A DNA stretch of 36,636 nucleotides, taken from IMG/VR virus record IMGVR_UViG_3300031702_000022, positions 1 through 36,636 of that record; one strand, written 5' to 3'. A model generated the notes under the pieces. It searched no databases and was not told the origin of the DNA. It saw only the letters and a list, made by a program, of their open reading frames with translations. The stretch is from a virus. Of the stretch, positions 15,408 through 22,518 are shown piece after piece; position 1 is the first letter of the stretch; each line of letters starts with the position of its first letter. Made by a program: the position numbers and the translations under genes.

Positions 15408-17086
15408 GTGAATTTGAAGTAATTAGCGCAAAGCGTAAAAGACTGACGGAATCTGGTGAGGTGCCCGAGTGGTACACCACTCAAGGTCTGCTGATGTTTG
15501 AGCGTAAGTACGCATTTAACGGAGAAACAGTAAGAGAATCTTTCTTACGAGTGGCGAATCACTTGGGTGCATTAGTGCCTGAGATGGAAGGTGCTAAGCA
15601 GAAGTTTTTTGACCTGATGTGGAGCGGTAAGCTGGCCCCCAGTACGCCTGTTCTATGTAACGTTGGCACTGGTAGGGGTCATCCTGTTAGTTGCTCTGGC
15701 GGCTTCATGGGAGACTCTATAGACGAGTTCTATAAGAACCACCATGAGAATGCGATGCTTTCTAAGAAAGGCTACGGCACCTCATCTTACTTGGGTTCTA
15801 TCCGACCTCGCGGCGATAAAATATCAAGTGGTGGTGAAGCGGATGGTGTTATCCCTCAGTTTGACTCTGCTATAGATGTTGTGCGGAAAGTATCGCAAGG
15901 CAACAATCGTCGTGGTAATTGGGCTGGCTATTTGGAAGTTGATCACGAGGACTTTTACGAGTTGGCTGGATACGTCCAAAAGAATCCTGCAAGCGCTAAT
16001 GTGGGCTGGATATTTAAAGATGCTTTCATTGAGCGCCTAGTCGCTGGCGAGAAGGATGCTGTTGATCGCTTCAATAAGGTCTGTTACCTTCGCGCAAGAA
16101 GTGGTAAGGGATACATCTGGAAGTCTGACACTGCAAACAAGTTATCACCGCAGGCGATTAAGAATTCAGGCATTACGATTAAAGGTTCAAACCTATGCAG
16201 TGAAATTGCACTGCCACAGGATGCGGAGCACACCTTTAGTTGTGTTTTGTCCAGCATTAACTTACTGATGTGGGATAGCATTGAAGACGAAGACATTGAG
16301 TGGATGATTGTATTTTTGGATGCTGTTGTCACCGAGATGCTTAACTTAGCCAAGGGTCATTCTGGGTTTGAGAGAATAGTTCGGTTCACTGAGAAGTCCA
16401 GAGCATTGGGTCTTGGTACACTGGGTTTGCACTCTTACTTTCAGAGTAAGATGCTGCCATTCGATAGCTTTGACGCACGACTGCTGAACACGTCTATATA
16501 CTCACGAATTCAGAAGTGCGCCATCAGATCTTCACAGAATCTTGCCAAGGTATACGGTGAGCCTGAGTGGTGCAAAGGTACAGGTATGCGTAATGCTACC
16601 ACTATGGCCATAGCACCCAACACAAGCTCTGCACTGCTGTGTGGTGGCGTAAGTCAGAGTATTGAGCCATTGGTAACCAATGCCTTTAATCAGCCTACGG
16701 CAGCCGGTGAGATGACTCGAATGAATCCTCAGCTCGTAGAAACTTTAAAGGAAAAGGGCATCTTCAGTGTAGCGCTAATGAAGGATTTGGCGATGAACTT
16801 CAAAGGGTCTGTCCAGCATATGACTGAGCTTACTGACCACGAGAAGTTAGTATTCAGAACCGCATTTGAGATTGATCAAATGTCATTAGTGCAGATGGCA
16901 AGTTCGCGACAGAGATTCATTGATCAGGGTCAGTCACTCAACCTGTTCTTCTCTGAAGATGAAGTTGAGATAGCTAACGTCATTAAGGCGATACTGTTAG
17001 ATGAGTACATTAAAGGAGCTTACTACCAGCGATCTATGCGAGGTGCGACAGGAAGCACTGGTGATTGTTTAGCTTGCGAAGGTTAA
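15404..17086 (+). CDS. nrdA: Class I ribonucleotide reductase, alpha (catalytic) subunit
   Basis: This 560-residue subunit reduces ribonucleoside diphosphates. It shows STPVLCNVGTG, VSCSGGFMGDS (one redox Cys), KGYGTSSYLG, GSNLCSEIALP (the thiyl-radical Cys region), FSCVLSSINL (partner Cys), APNTSSALLCGGVSQSIEP and KGAYYQRSMRGATG. It ends in CLACEG, a C-terminal Cys pair re-reduced by thioredoxin. It is shorter than E. coli NrdA (about 760) and lacks an N-terminal ATP cone, so dATP feedback inhibition at that site should be absent. ATG 15404 overlaps the nrdB stop; an in-frame TTG at 15398 is possible but less likely. Confidence 0.93.
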   Translation: MSEFEVISAKRKRLTESGEVPEWYTTQGLLMFERKYAFNGETVRESFLRVANHLGALVPEMEGAKQKFFDLMWSGKLAPSTPVLCNVGTGRGHPVSCSGGFMGDSIDEFYKNHHENAMLSKKGYGTSSYLGSIRPRGDKISSGGEADGVIPQFDSAIDVVRKVSQGNNRRGNWAGYLEVDHEDFYELAGYVQKNPASANVGWIFKDAFIERLVAGEKDAVDRFNKVCYLRARSGKGYIWKSDTANKLSPQAIKNSGITIKGSNLCSEIALPQDAEHTFSCVLSSINLLMWDSIEDEDIEWMIVFLDAVVTEMLNLAKGHSGFERIVRFTEKSRALGLGTLGLHSYFQSKMLPFDSFDARLLNTSIYSRIQKCAIRSSQNLAKVYGEPEWCKGTGMRNATTMAIAPNTSSALLCGGVSQSIEPLVTNAFNQPTAAGEMTRMNPQLVETLKEKGIFSVALMKDLAMNFKGSVQHMTELTDHEKLVFRTAFEIDQMSLVQMASSRQRFIDQGQSLNLFFSEDEVEIANVIKAILLDEYIKGAYYQRSMRGATGSTGDCLACEG

Positions 17087-17093
17087 AAACTTG

Positions 17094-17122
17094 TTGACTT
17101 GAAACAAAGCCCACTATATAGT
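17094..17122 (+). promoter_or_regulatory. Promoter embedded in the nrdA terminator
   Basis: TTGACT (17094-17099), a 17-nt spacer and TATAGT (17117-17122). The -10 box lies inside the terminator palindrome. It would drive the 17151 gene. Confidence 0.6.
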
Positions 17123-17131
17123 GGGTTTTTT
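17110..17131 (+). terminator. Terminator after nrdA
   Basis: The perfect 16-nt palindrome CCCACTATATAGTGGG (17110-17125) is followed by six T residues. It ends the trx-nrdB-nrdA transcript. Confidence 0.8.
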
Positions 17132-17150
17132 AACGCAAACAGGAGTTGTT

Positions 17151-17546
17151 ATGAAAGACGATTTAGGATTTTTAGTTGGTCAAGTAATAAAGGATATAAA
17201 AGGTCTGGAAAAATGGTCTGAAGAGGTGGAGATAAACACTGAGGATGGGCACTCTTATGTTTTTTATCACGAGCAGAATTGCTGCGAGAATGTATCCCTA
17301 GAGGATTTTGACGGTGACAAGCAAGACATTGTTGGTGGAATTGTTATTTCCGCAGATAAAGTAAGTAGTTCAGAATCAGAAAACTACACGAAATATGAGG
17401 ACGAAGATAATGAGTGGACATTTTACAAAATAGAAACAACCAAAGGAGGGTTGTGGATGCGCTGGTTTGGTAGCTCAAACGGATACTACGGAACTAGTGT
17501 ACATTGCTGGATGAAATCAGCAATTGATAACAAACCCACGCCATAG
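17151..17546 (+). CDS. Conserved phage protein, DUF7448-like
   Basis: This 131-residue acidic protein of unknown role has the conserved pattern SYVFYHEQNCCENVSLEDF, then DIVGG, WTFYKIETTKGGLWMRW and SNGYYGTSVH. I associate this pattern with the phage family DUF7448. ATG 17151 follows AGGAG by five nt. An earlier GTG lies within the terminator and is rejected. It has its own promoter and terminator. Confidence 0.72.
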   Translation: MKDDLGFLVGQVIKDIKGLEKWSEEVEINTEDGHSYVFYHEQNCCENVSLEDFDGDKQDIVGGIVISADKVSSSESENYTKYEDEDNEWTFYKIETTKGGLWMRWFGSSNGYYGTSVHCWMKSAIDNKPTP

Positions 17547-17557
17547 TGTGTTTTTTT
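17533..17557 (+). terminator. Imperfect terminator after the DUF7448-like gene
   Basis: AACCCAC (17533-17539) and GTGTGTT (17546-17552) pair with one mismatch, then a T run to 17557. Its core CCCACGCCATAGTGTG looks like a decayed copy of the palindrome at 17110-17125. Confidence 0.5.
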
Positions 17558-17562
17558 ATATG

Positions 17563-17571
17563 TGATAAAAT
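17563..17571 (+). promoter_or_regulatory. Possible extended -10 (TGATAAAAT)
   Basis: A TG-A-TAAAAT box without a clear -35 lies about 30 nt before the 17602 gene. It is weak. Confidence 0.3.
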
Positions 17572-17601
17572 GTTTACATGTTTCAACTATAGAATAGCTA
17601 T

Positions 17602-17868
17602 ATGAAAGATTTGAACCTAAGTCATTACCCTAGATCGGGTGACGATGCCGATATTGCAGCGATCAACACTGAGAATGATCTCAAGTTGGCGCTGTACAGG
17701 CACAAGATAGATCAGCATAACGATGAAATGCTGGCTACGGGCTTCTGTGCTTTCTGCCAAGCGCCTGTAGACTCCGGCAAATTCTGCCCTGCTGACATAG
17801 AATACGATTACTCGTGCGCTGTTGAATTCCAAAAAGAAAAAGACGCAGCAAAGAGAAACGGACGATAA
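17602..17868 (+). CDS. Small Cys-rich protein, possible zinc finger
   Basis: This 88-residue protein was not recognised. The first half is polar and helical (DADIAAINTENDLKLALYRH). The second has CAFC, then FCPADI and SC, spaced like a C4 zinc finger with an A-P-V-D turn, as in DksA/TraR-like small zinc proteins. A short DksA/TraR-like regulator is possible but unproven. It lies just before the tRNA genes. Confidence 0.55.
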   Translation: MKDLNLSHYPRSGDDADIAAINTENDLKLALYRHKIDQHNDEMLATGFCAFCQAPVDSGKFCPADIEYDYSCAVEFQKEKDAAKRNGR

Positions 17869-17903
17869 AAACCTAATATTGACAAACCATATGATATAAT
17901 TAC

Positions 17904-17931
17904 TTGACATAGGTAGTTATTGCTGTACTAT
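17904..17931 (+). promoter_or_regulatory. tRNA promoter
   Basis: TTGACA (17904-17909), a 16-nt spacer and TACTAT (17926-17931) lie 19 nt before the first tRNA. A separate TGATATAAT box is at 17892-17900. Confidence 0.65.
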
Positions 17932-17950
17932 CTCTCTCGTAGATTCGTAA

Positions 17951-18027
17951 GGGCCTTTAGCTCAGTTGGTTAGAGCATACGACTCATAATCGTCAGGCCC
18001 CCAGTTCGAGTCTGGGAAGGCCCACCA
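17951..18027 (+). tRNA. tRNA with CAU anticodon (Met, or Ile2 if lysidine-modified)
   Basis: This is a 77-nt cloverleaf with acceptor GGGCCTT/AAGGCCC, D-arm GCTC...GAGC, anticodon loop CTCATAA, T-arm CCCAG-TTCGAGT-CTGGG and an encoded CCA. The anticodon arm CGACTCATAATCG and the acceptor resemble bacterial tRNA-Ile2(CAU) more than elongator Met, so it may read AUA after lysidine modification by host TilS. No variable-arm anomalies. Confidence 0.92.
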
Positions 18028-18043
18028 AATTTACAAAGGATAA

Positions 18044-18120
18044 GCGTCTATAGCTCAACTGGATAGAGCACTCCCCTTCTAAGGGAGTGGTTGCAGATTC
18101 GATTTCTGCTAGGCGCACCA
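18044..18120 (+). tRNA. tRNA-Arg (UCU anticodon)
   Basis: This is a 77-nt cloverleaf with acceptor GCGTCTA/TAGGCGC (one G-T pair), anticodon stem CTCCC/GGGAG around loop CTTCTAA, T-arm TTCGATT and an encoded CCA. It reads AGA, rare in enterobacteria-like hosts and common in this AT-rich phage. Confidence 0.94.
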
Positions 18121-18164
18121 ATTAATACTTTCAGGAGCTTATGTAATACATTAAAGGCTTTTGA

Positions 18165-18326
18165 ATGGACGGCTACAGTTTTATTGAATTAGTTTCTGCG
18201 TTATGGCCGATATTAGCTGGGTTCGTGGGCTTAATATTTTGGCTAGCAAAGAGCTATGCCGACATCGAAACTTTAAAGGAAAAGGTAAGAGTGCTGTACG
18301 ATCTATACAATAAGCAGGATAAGTAA
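18165..18326 (+). CDS. Small single-pass membrane protein
   Basis: This 53-residue protein has an N-terminal transmembrane segment (about 8-28: LVSALWPILAGFVGLIFWLA), then a charged helix (DIETLKEKVRVLYDLYNKQ) with heptad character. ATG 18165 follows AAAGG. It could be a holin-like or membrane-anchor protein. No lysis gene is adjacent; the nearest cell-wall hydrolase is about 3.8 kb downstream. Confidence 0.6.
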   Translation: MDGYSFIELVSALWPILAGFVGLIFWLAKSYADIETLKEKVRVLYDLYNKQDK

Positions 18327-18336
18327 TCAGAGAGAT

Positions 18337-18365
18337 TTGACATTGTTAATTATTAAGTATAGAAT
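18337..18365 (+). promoter_or_regulatory. Promoter overlapping a terminator
   Basis: TTGACA (18337-18342), a 17-nt spacer and TAGAAT (18360-18365). The last three bases of the -10 are the first bases of the terminator 5' arm. Confidence 0.65.
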
Positions 18366-18396
18366 CCATTAGTCAGAAATGATTAGTGGATTTTTT
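18363..18396 (+). terminator. Terminator after the tRNA/membrane-protein unit
   Basis: AATCCATTA (18363-18371) pairs with TAGTGGATT (18384-18392; one wobble), and T residues continue to 18396. Confidence 0.7.
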
Positions 18397-18429
18397 ATTA
18401 AACAATGATTAACACTGGAGGTAATAAAG

Positions 18430-18675
18430 TTGAGTAAAGCATGTGAGAATTGCTCTAACGCTCGAAAGCTGGTAAACTCAAACAGACCAAATCAGGTTGC
18501 GTGTAGACTTGGCAGGATAGAGACTCACGAGGAAACTCTTATTGAGTTACTTGAAGTAAAAGATTACAGCATGTACTTCAAGCATTCAAAACCTGAGAGC
18601 AAAAAGCGCGGTGTAATGTGTAGGGGTATACTTGTTCCACGAGACTTTAGCTGCAAGGAATATAAGGAGGATTGA
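18430..18675 (+). CDS. Cys-rich small protein
   Basis: This 81-residue protein starts at TTG 18430, well supported by GGAGG eight nt upstream. It has five cysteines: ACENC at the N-terminus, ACRLG at 25, MCRG at 64 and SCKEY near the end, so metal binding is likely. Unrecognised. It is the first gene of a tightly packed run to 20318. Confidence 0.6.
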   Translation: MSKACENCSNARKLVNSNRPNQVACRLGRIETHEETLIELLEVKDYSMYFKHSKPESKKRGVMCRGILVPRDFSCKEYKED

Positions 18676-18676
18676 C

Positions 18677-18898
18677 ATGAATAAAATTAAAACGTATGAG
18701 TTCTTTGAGGCAAAAAGCTACGAACCGGTTCTTCATAATAAGTTTATCTTTGTAAGTCGAATCAATGATAATTTGCACGTTGATACTTACAGTGAACTTG
18801 ATGGTGATTGGGTATTTTCTGAAGTAAGAAACAAGAAGAACCAATTACACTCTGAAGGATTTAAAGAAGTTAAACTTGAAAGTCTAAAAGGTATTTAA
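18677..18898 (+). CDS. Small hypothetical protein
   Basis: This 73-residue, beta-rich protein (FIFVSRINDNLHVDTYSELDG) was not recognised. ATG 18677 has AAGGAGG six nt upstream, which rules out the longer in-frame TTG start inside the previous gene. Confidence 0.6.
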   Translation: MNKIKTYEFFEAKSYEPVLHNKFIFVSRINDNLHVDTYSELDGDWVFSEVRNKKNQLHSEGFKEVKLESLKGI

Positions 18899-19129
18899 AT
18901 GAACGCTCAAGAATTTAAGGAAAAGGCAATAAACTTTAACAACGCCTTGACTGGATTTGGGCTTTACTGCCACGTATCCCATGATCGCAATGGGACGTGG
19001 TTTAGTTTCCAATACAGAGGTCAGGTTATGTACATATATAACTCTGAAGAATTGGGGCCAGTGCATTGCCATAACTTAGATTTAAATACTAGAATGAAAG
19101 AATCAAATAAATATGTAGGTGATGAATAA
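18899..19129 (+). CDS. Small hypothetical protein
   Basis: This 76-residue protein was not recognised. The N-terminal helix MNAQEFKEKAINFNNAL is followed by strands (YCHVSHDRNGTWFSFQYRG). It begins one base after the preceding stop and overlaps the next start by one base. Confidence 0.55.
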   Translation: MNAQEFKEKAINFNNALTGFGLYCHVSHDRNGTWFSFQYRGQVMYIYNSEELGPVHCHNLDLNTRMKESNKYVGDE

Positions 19130-19374
19130 TGATTAAATTAATTTTAAGTCTTGTTTTTTCATTGATTTTTATTTGTTTAATATTAATTTCTATTCCGTTT
19201 ACACTTATTTTAAGTTTGTGTATTTCTCCGTTTTACCCTTATTTTATAGGCTTATATTGCAAGGCACTAGAAAGACATAATAGATTAAATCCGAATAATG
19301 TTTACAGTAATAAAATTTTATCTAAAAAATTATTTAACAAAACCAATAAACTTATGAAAAAAAACAGGAAATAA
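19129..19374 (+). CDS. Small membrane protein
   Basis: This 81-residue protein is strongly hydrophobic over residues 3-45 (two transmembrane passes with a short turn near Pro), followed by a very basic C-terminal tail (KKLFNKTNKLMKKNRK). It is probably an inner-membrane protein with a cytoplasmic basic tail. Unrecognised; more AT-rich than its neighbours. Confidence 0.55.
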   Translation: MIKLILSLVFSLIFICLILISIPFTLILSLCISPFYPYFIGLYCKALERHNRLNPNNVYSNKILSKKLFNKTNKLMKKNRK

Positions 19375-19376
19375 AA

Positions 19377-19577
19377 ATGAATATGAAATTCTTAGGGTTG
19401 ATTTTTTTAATTATTTATTCGCTCGCTGCATTCGGATGGTGTATGAATTTATATAAACTTTCTAAACTCGATCTTGCATCCCCGTATAAAGCTGAAGTCG
19501 TTCGCCTTATCGGCATTACTCCATTGGGTGCTGTGATCGGATGGATGGAATTAAAAGAGGAGGAAAAGCATGATTGA
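19377..19577 (+). CDS. Small membrane protein
   Basis: This 66-residue protein has an N-terminal transmembrane segment (KFLGLIFLIIYSLAAFGWC) and a second weak hydrophobic stretch (LIGITPLGAVIGWM), ending in an acidic tail. Its end overlaps the next gene by 8 nt. Confidence 0.55.
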   Translation: MNMKFLGLIFLIIYSLAAFGWCMNLYKLSKLDLASPYKAEVVRLIGITPLGAVIGWMELKEEEKHD

Positions 19578-19842
19578 AATTGGTGACAAATACCGACTAT
19601 CATCTGATAAATATCAGTTCATATTAGGTACGGCATCCAAGGGTACGCGCAAAGATACAGGTGAGGAGTTTGTATCGTTTTCAGACTCTTACTACCCGAC
19701 GATAAAGCAGGTGATAAATAAAATCACGAGCGACAATTTAATGACTGGGTTGAATGAATATTCAGACTTAAAAGAATTGGTTTTATTTATGAAACAATCT
19801 CAAGCAGAAATGGTTGAGTTACTGAAAGGGGTAAAAAGATGA
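19570..19842 (+). CDS. Small phage protein, possibly DUF5405-like
   Basis: This 90-residue protein opens with IEIGDKYRLSSDKYQFIL, then an insertion and YYPTIKQVINKI. This recalls small phage proteins of the DUF5405 type (from memory, low certainty). The C-terminus is helical. It overlaps neighbours on both sides (8 and 4 nt). Confidence 0.55.
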   Translation: MIEIGDKYRLSSDKYQFILGTASKGTRKDTGEEFVSFSDSYYPTIKQVINKITSDNLMTGLNEYSDLKELVLFMKQSQAEMVELLKGVKR

Positions 19843-20144
19843 GCGCTGAAGAAAGTCAGCAGTATGACGCATGGAAATCAAATGCAGTTAAGGAATTAAC
19901 AGCGTGCTTTGATAATTTTGAATTTGTTAAGCTGAACTCATTGTGCAGATGGTATTTGATGGATAACCGCATCGCTGTTCCATTCTTGAAATGGCTGTAC
20001 AATTACCACCTCGACATGGAACTCTTTATTGCAATAGTAAATAAAGATAAAACAAATTGTGATTTTGAACCGCTTATTAGCGTTTACGTTGATATGTTCT
20101 TTAAGAAACAGCACTTCAATAAAATTAAATCAAAAAGAGGATAA
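19839..20144 (+). CDS. Hypothetical helical protein
   Basis: This 101-residue, all-helical-looking protein (AWKSNAVKELTACFDNFEF, LCRWYLMDNRIAVPFLKWLY) was not recognised. It overlaps the previous gene by 4 nt (ATGA type). Confidence 0.5.
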   Translation: MSAEESQQYDAWKSNAVKELTACFDNFEFVKLNSLCRWYLMDNRIAVPFLKWLYNYHLDMELFIAIVNKDKTNCDFEPLISVYVDMFFKKQHFNKIKSKRG

Positions 20145-20147
20145 TAT

Positions 20148-20318
20148 ATGAATTACATTTCGCAAGAAACATTAGATGACCAAACACTGCCAGAGTTTAG
20201 CATTGGTGATGCCGTTTATAAAGGCCGAGAGCCATTATACCAAATATTAAATGTTGGTGGTGAGCCTCAGTACGTTAAAATCGTGAAGGGTATCCCATTC
20301 GTCAAGATTAAATCCTAA
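20148..20318 (+). CDS. Very small hypothetical protein
   Basis: This 56-residue protein (starts MNYISQETLDD, ends FVKIKS) has a strand-rich centre, LPEFSIGDAVYKG. AGAGGATA precedes the ATG, three bases after the preceding stop. The tight spacing supports it. Confidence 0.5.
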   Translation: MNYISQETLDDQTLPEFSIGDAVYKGREPLYQILNVGGEPQYVKIVKGIPFVKIKS

Positions 20319-20341
20319 GTAATAAACTTCACTATTAACTG

Positions 20342-20370
20342 TTGACAAGGCAGTTAGTAGTGGAGATAAT
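20342..20370 (+). promoter_or_regulatory. Strong sigma-70-like promoter
   Basis: TTGACA (20342-20347), a 17-nt spacer and GATAAT (20365-20370) lie 32 nt before the 20403 gene. Confidence 0.75.
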
Positions 20371-20402
20371 GGCCTCACCAAACACACACAGAGGCAGTAA
20401 CC

Positions 20403-20654
20403 ATGAAAACATTACCTTTTGACGAACGAATAGAGTGGCTTGAGAACCACTTTGCACACTTTATTCTTAACAATGACTGGAATGCCATTGATGAGTATGT
20501 GAGTGAGTGCGATGAGCTTGTCGGTTTGTCTTTTCAAGACTGGCTAGTGGATGATTGTGAGATTGAAATGGCTAGTGATATTGAAGCTGGGCTTAATCTT
20601 GGACGCCATGCTGATAAAGCTGCCGCTGATTACATTGATCACTTTATGTTATAA
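20403..20654 (+). CDS. Small acidic protein
   Basis: This 83-residue, strongly acidic protein (ERIEWLENHFAHFIL, DEYVSECDELVG) ends DYIDHFML. Unrecognised. It has its own strong promoter, and its stop codon lies inside the TATAAT box before the TerS-like gene. Small acidic early proteins of phages are often host inhibitors; that is only a possibility. Confidence 0.55.
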   Translation: MKTLPFDERIEWLENHFAHFILNNDWNAIDEYVSECDELVGLSFQDWLVDDCEIEMASDIEAGLNLGRHADKAAADYIDHFML

Positions 20655-20655
20655 T
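20647..20655 (+). promoter_or_regulatory. Extended -10 box TGTTATAAT before the TerS-like gene
   Basis: A TG-T-TATAAT box without a recognisable -35 overlaps the end of the preceding gene. It is identical to the box before the scaffold-like gene. Confidence 0.5.
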
Positions 20656-20684
20656 TGGGTAAATAGTAAAAAAAGAGCTTTAAG

Positions 20685-21089
20685 ATGCGACCTAAGAAAA
20701 CAATTGGAGAGCTACCAGAGGGATGGTATGAGACTATTGTCTCCCTTGGATCTCAAGGTAAAACACAATTGTCTATACACAAAGCCCTTGGAATCTCACA
20801 GAGCTTATTTGAGCGATTCAGAGATGAAGAGCCGGAATTTAAGCAGGCAGTAAAGGAGTTCCGAATGGAATCCTCACTGTTCTGGACTGACCTTGCCCGA
20901 GCCTATGCGCTGGGTGACCCTGACGTTATTAATCAATTCAGTAACTTCAACGCACTAAAATACAACATCCTCAACCGTCCCCATATCGGCTGGACTGACA
21001 AGCAGGTAGTTGAGCAGGAAACCGTTGTGACTGTCTCAGAGAGCGCTACAGACCTGTTTCATAAGATGATGAACGCTGATAAGAAGTAA
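20685..21089 (+). CDS. Terminase small subunit-like HTH protein
   Basis: This 134-residue protein is probably the DNA-recognition subunit of the packaging motor. GKTQLSIHKALGIS and LFERFRDEEPEFKQAVKEFR form an HTH followed by the PEF-containing helix seen in phage TerS proteins. LFWTDLARAYALG and LKYNILNRPHIGWTDKQ match the later helical part. It lies about 12 kb from the large subunit gene, whereas the pair is usually adjacent. It is followed by a strong terminator. A different HTH protein is possible. Confidence 0.62.
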   Translation: MRPKKTIGELPEGWYETIVSLGSQGKTQLSIHKALGISQSLFERFRDEEPEFKQAVKEFRMESSLFWTDLARAYALGDPDVINQFSNFNALKYNILNRPHIGWTDKQVVEQETVVTVSESATDLFHKMMNADKK

Positions 21090-21105
21090 GTAAAAGATCT
21101 GATAC

Positions 21106-21127
21106 AAAGGGGCTTAGGCCCCTTTTT
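21106..21127 (+). terminator. Strong terminator after the TerS-like gene
   Basis: AAAGGGGC (to 21113), loop TTAG, then GCCCC (21118-21122) running into a T tract. Confidence 0.85.
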
Positions 21128-21157
21128 TGTTGCCTGAAATAAAGTTTAAATAAAGTG

Positions 21158-21186
21158 TTGCATTGTCATTTGGTTCATGGCATTAT
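21158..21186 (+). promoter_or_regulatory. Sigma-70-like promoter
   Basis: TTGCAT (21158-21163), a 17-nt spacer and CATTAT (21181-21186) lie before the 21230 gene. Confidence 0.55.
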
Positions 21187-21229
21187 TCCCTTATCGAAAC
21201 AACACAACACAGCAAATCAGGAGAAACAC

Positions 21230-21508
21230 ATGAAGACAATGAACTCTAACGAAGTAAACGAGATCCTCGCCCCGCTGCGTAAGTCTGGCAAGATGTTCTC
21301 TGTCACCTTCATCAAGAAGGACGACACTGAGCGCACCTTCTCTGGTGTACGCTTCGGCGTTAAGAAGCACCTACGCGGTGGTGTATCCACTATCGCTGGC
21401 AAGGCTGACCTAGTGGGTGTCTGGGGTAAGGATGAGTCTTACAAGTGTTTCTCTAATGAGCGCGTCTTGTCGATCCGAGCATCAGGATCTGAAATAGCAG
21501 CCGAATAA
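21230..21508 (+). CDS. Small beta-barrel phage protein (SH3-like)
   Basis: This 92-residue protein, with KMFSVTFIKKDDTERTFSG, GVKKHLRGG, LVGVWG and NERVLSIRASG, resembles the small phage proteins often annotated as SH3 beta-barrel fold-containing. ATG 21230 follows AGGAG. Longer in-frame starts fall in the promoter. Codon choice is more regular and GC-richer than its neighbours, suggesting high expression. Confidence 0.6.
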   Translation: MKTMNSNEVNEILAPLRKSGKMFSVTFIKKDDTERTFSGVRFGVKKHLRGGVSTIAGKADLVGVWGKDESYKCFSNERVLSIRASGSEIAAE

Positions 21509-21515
21509 GGCTGCT
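21496..21515 (+). terminator. Weak hairpin AGCAGCC/GGCTGCT
   Basis: A 7-bp stem has the stop codon of the preceding gene in its 6-nt loop. There is no T tract, so pausing or partial attenuation is more likely than full termination. Confidence 0.35.
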
Positions 21516-21535
21516 CCACCCGGTAGGAGATTGAG

Positions 21536-21802
21536 ATGAAAGTACTTAGGTCTATAGAGATACACGAAGAGGACGACGGCATGGCAAGTGCTGCTGGTGT
21601 CTATGTCTTACGTGGTGAGTCTGTGCATGAGTCTGGGTTCACTGGGCCTGAGTATTACGAAGTCGTGCCAACATCACCATATTGGTTAGTTAAAAAGGAA
21701 GCTGCTAGGATAGCTTTAAGGTATGGCGTACCAATTGTTGATTGCATTGTGTTAAACGCTGGCGTACCATTGTCAGAATCATTCGCTAAGATGGAGAAAT
21801 AA
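21536..21802 (+). CDS. Small hypothetical protein
   Basis: This 88-residue protein was not recognised. AGGAG lies eight nt before the ATG. The C-terminal half is helical (KKEAARIALRYGVPIVDC). Confidence 0.5.
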   Translation: MKVLRSIEIHEEDDGMASAAGVYVLRGESVHESGFTGPEYYEVVPTSPYWLVKKEAARIALRYGVPIVDCIVLNAGVPLSESFAKMEK

Positions 21803-21803
21803 T

Positions 21804-22016
21804 ATGAAAGCTTTAATTGATGACATTACTGGCTACTTATTTGAGTATCGACAGTCGCGCAGTGCAAACTATCGGTCAATGGCAATAGCTCGCCGGTTCA
21901 ATCTTGAGAAGCCGGTCATAACTGAAGAGCAGGCATGTGCAGTATTCTATCTGCTTGGTGATGATCCTGTTCAGCCGATCATTATTGATATAGATCGAGG
22001 TCTGTATGATAAATAA
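21804..22016 (+). CDS. Small hypothetical protein
   Basis: This 70-residue protein was not recognised. It has a basic middle (RQSRSANYRSMAIARRF) and an acidic end. It overlaps the following hydrolase gene by 11 nt. Confidence 0.5.
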   Translation: MKALIDDITGYLFEYRQSRSANYRSMAIARRFNLEKPVITEEQACAVFYLLGDDPVQPIIIDIDRGLYDK

Positions 22017-22518
22017 GCTGCTGTTAGCGCTGACCTTGGTGTCAACGGCATCGTTCGGGTATGATTGGACTGATGTAATTGATGTGCCAGATCACTACAT
22101 TAGAGATGTCTCATCTTCAGAGCTTACAGAGATGGAATGTCTAGCCCTAAACATCTATCACGAGTCAAGAGGTGAGGGTATTCTAGGTCGAAAGCTTGTA
22201 GCTCAGGTCACAATGAATAGAATGAGGCACCCCAGCTTCCCTGACACGCTCTGTGAGGTCGTGAGAGACCCTAGTCAGTTTAGCTGGACGAACGATGGCA
22301 GTACAGATCACCCTTACAACAGAGAGGCTTATGAGATCTCATACTTGATTGCCGTTGCGTATGTTGAGTTTGACTTCCATATCAAAATGAAATACTCTTC
22401 GCTGGTGCTTAACTATCACAACTTAGATGTTGAGCCGGGATGGCATGATCTAACCCCGGTATTGATTCAGGGCTACCATAAGTTTTATGTGAGGAAAAGG
22501 GACATTAATGAGCAATGA
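22006..22518 (+). CDS. Secreted cell-wall hydrolase, SleB type (endolysin)
   Basis: This 170-residue protein has an N-terminal signal peptide (INKLLLALTLVSTASFG). The Hydrolase_2 (SleB) domain follows: MECLALNIYHESRGEG with the probable catalytic Glu at about 53, VAQVTMNRMRHPSFP, CEVVRDPSQFSW and VLNYHN. It should cleave peptidoglycan from the periplasm, so it is the best candidate for the lysis enzyme, exported by Sec rather than by a classical holin. No spanin is evident nearby. It overlaps the next small gene by 4 nt. Confidence 0.85.
   Translation: MINKLLLALTLVSTASFGYDWTDVIDVPDHYIRDVSSSELTEMECLALNIYHESRGEGILGRKLVAQVTMNRMRHPSFPDTLCEVVRDPSQFSWTNDGSTDHPYNREAYEISYLIAVAYVEFDFHIKMKYSSLVLNYHNLDVEPGWHDLTPVLIQGYHKFYVRKRDINEQ

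Noticed and set aside
15404-17086. Intron or intein in nrdA, as found in other phages
   Set aside because: The catalytic motifs follow one another at normal spacing with no inserted domain.
17121-17150. Upstream GTG start for the DUF7448-like gene
   Set aside because: It lies inside the terminator stem; ATG 17151 has a perfect SD.
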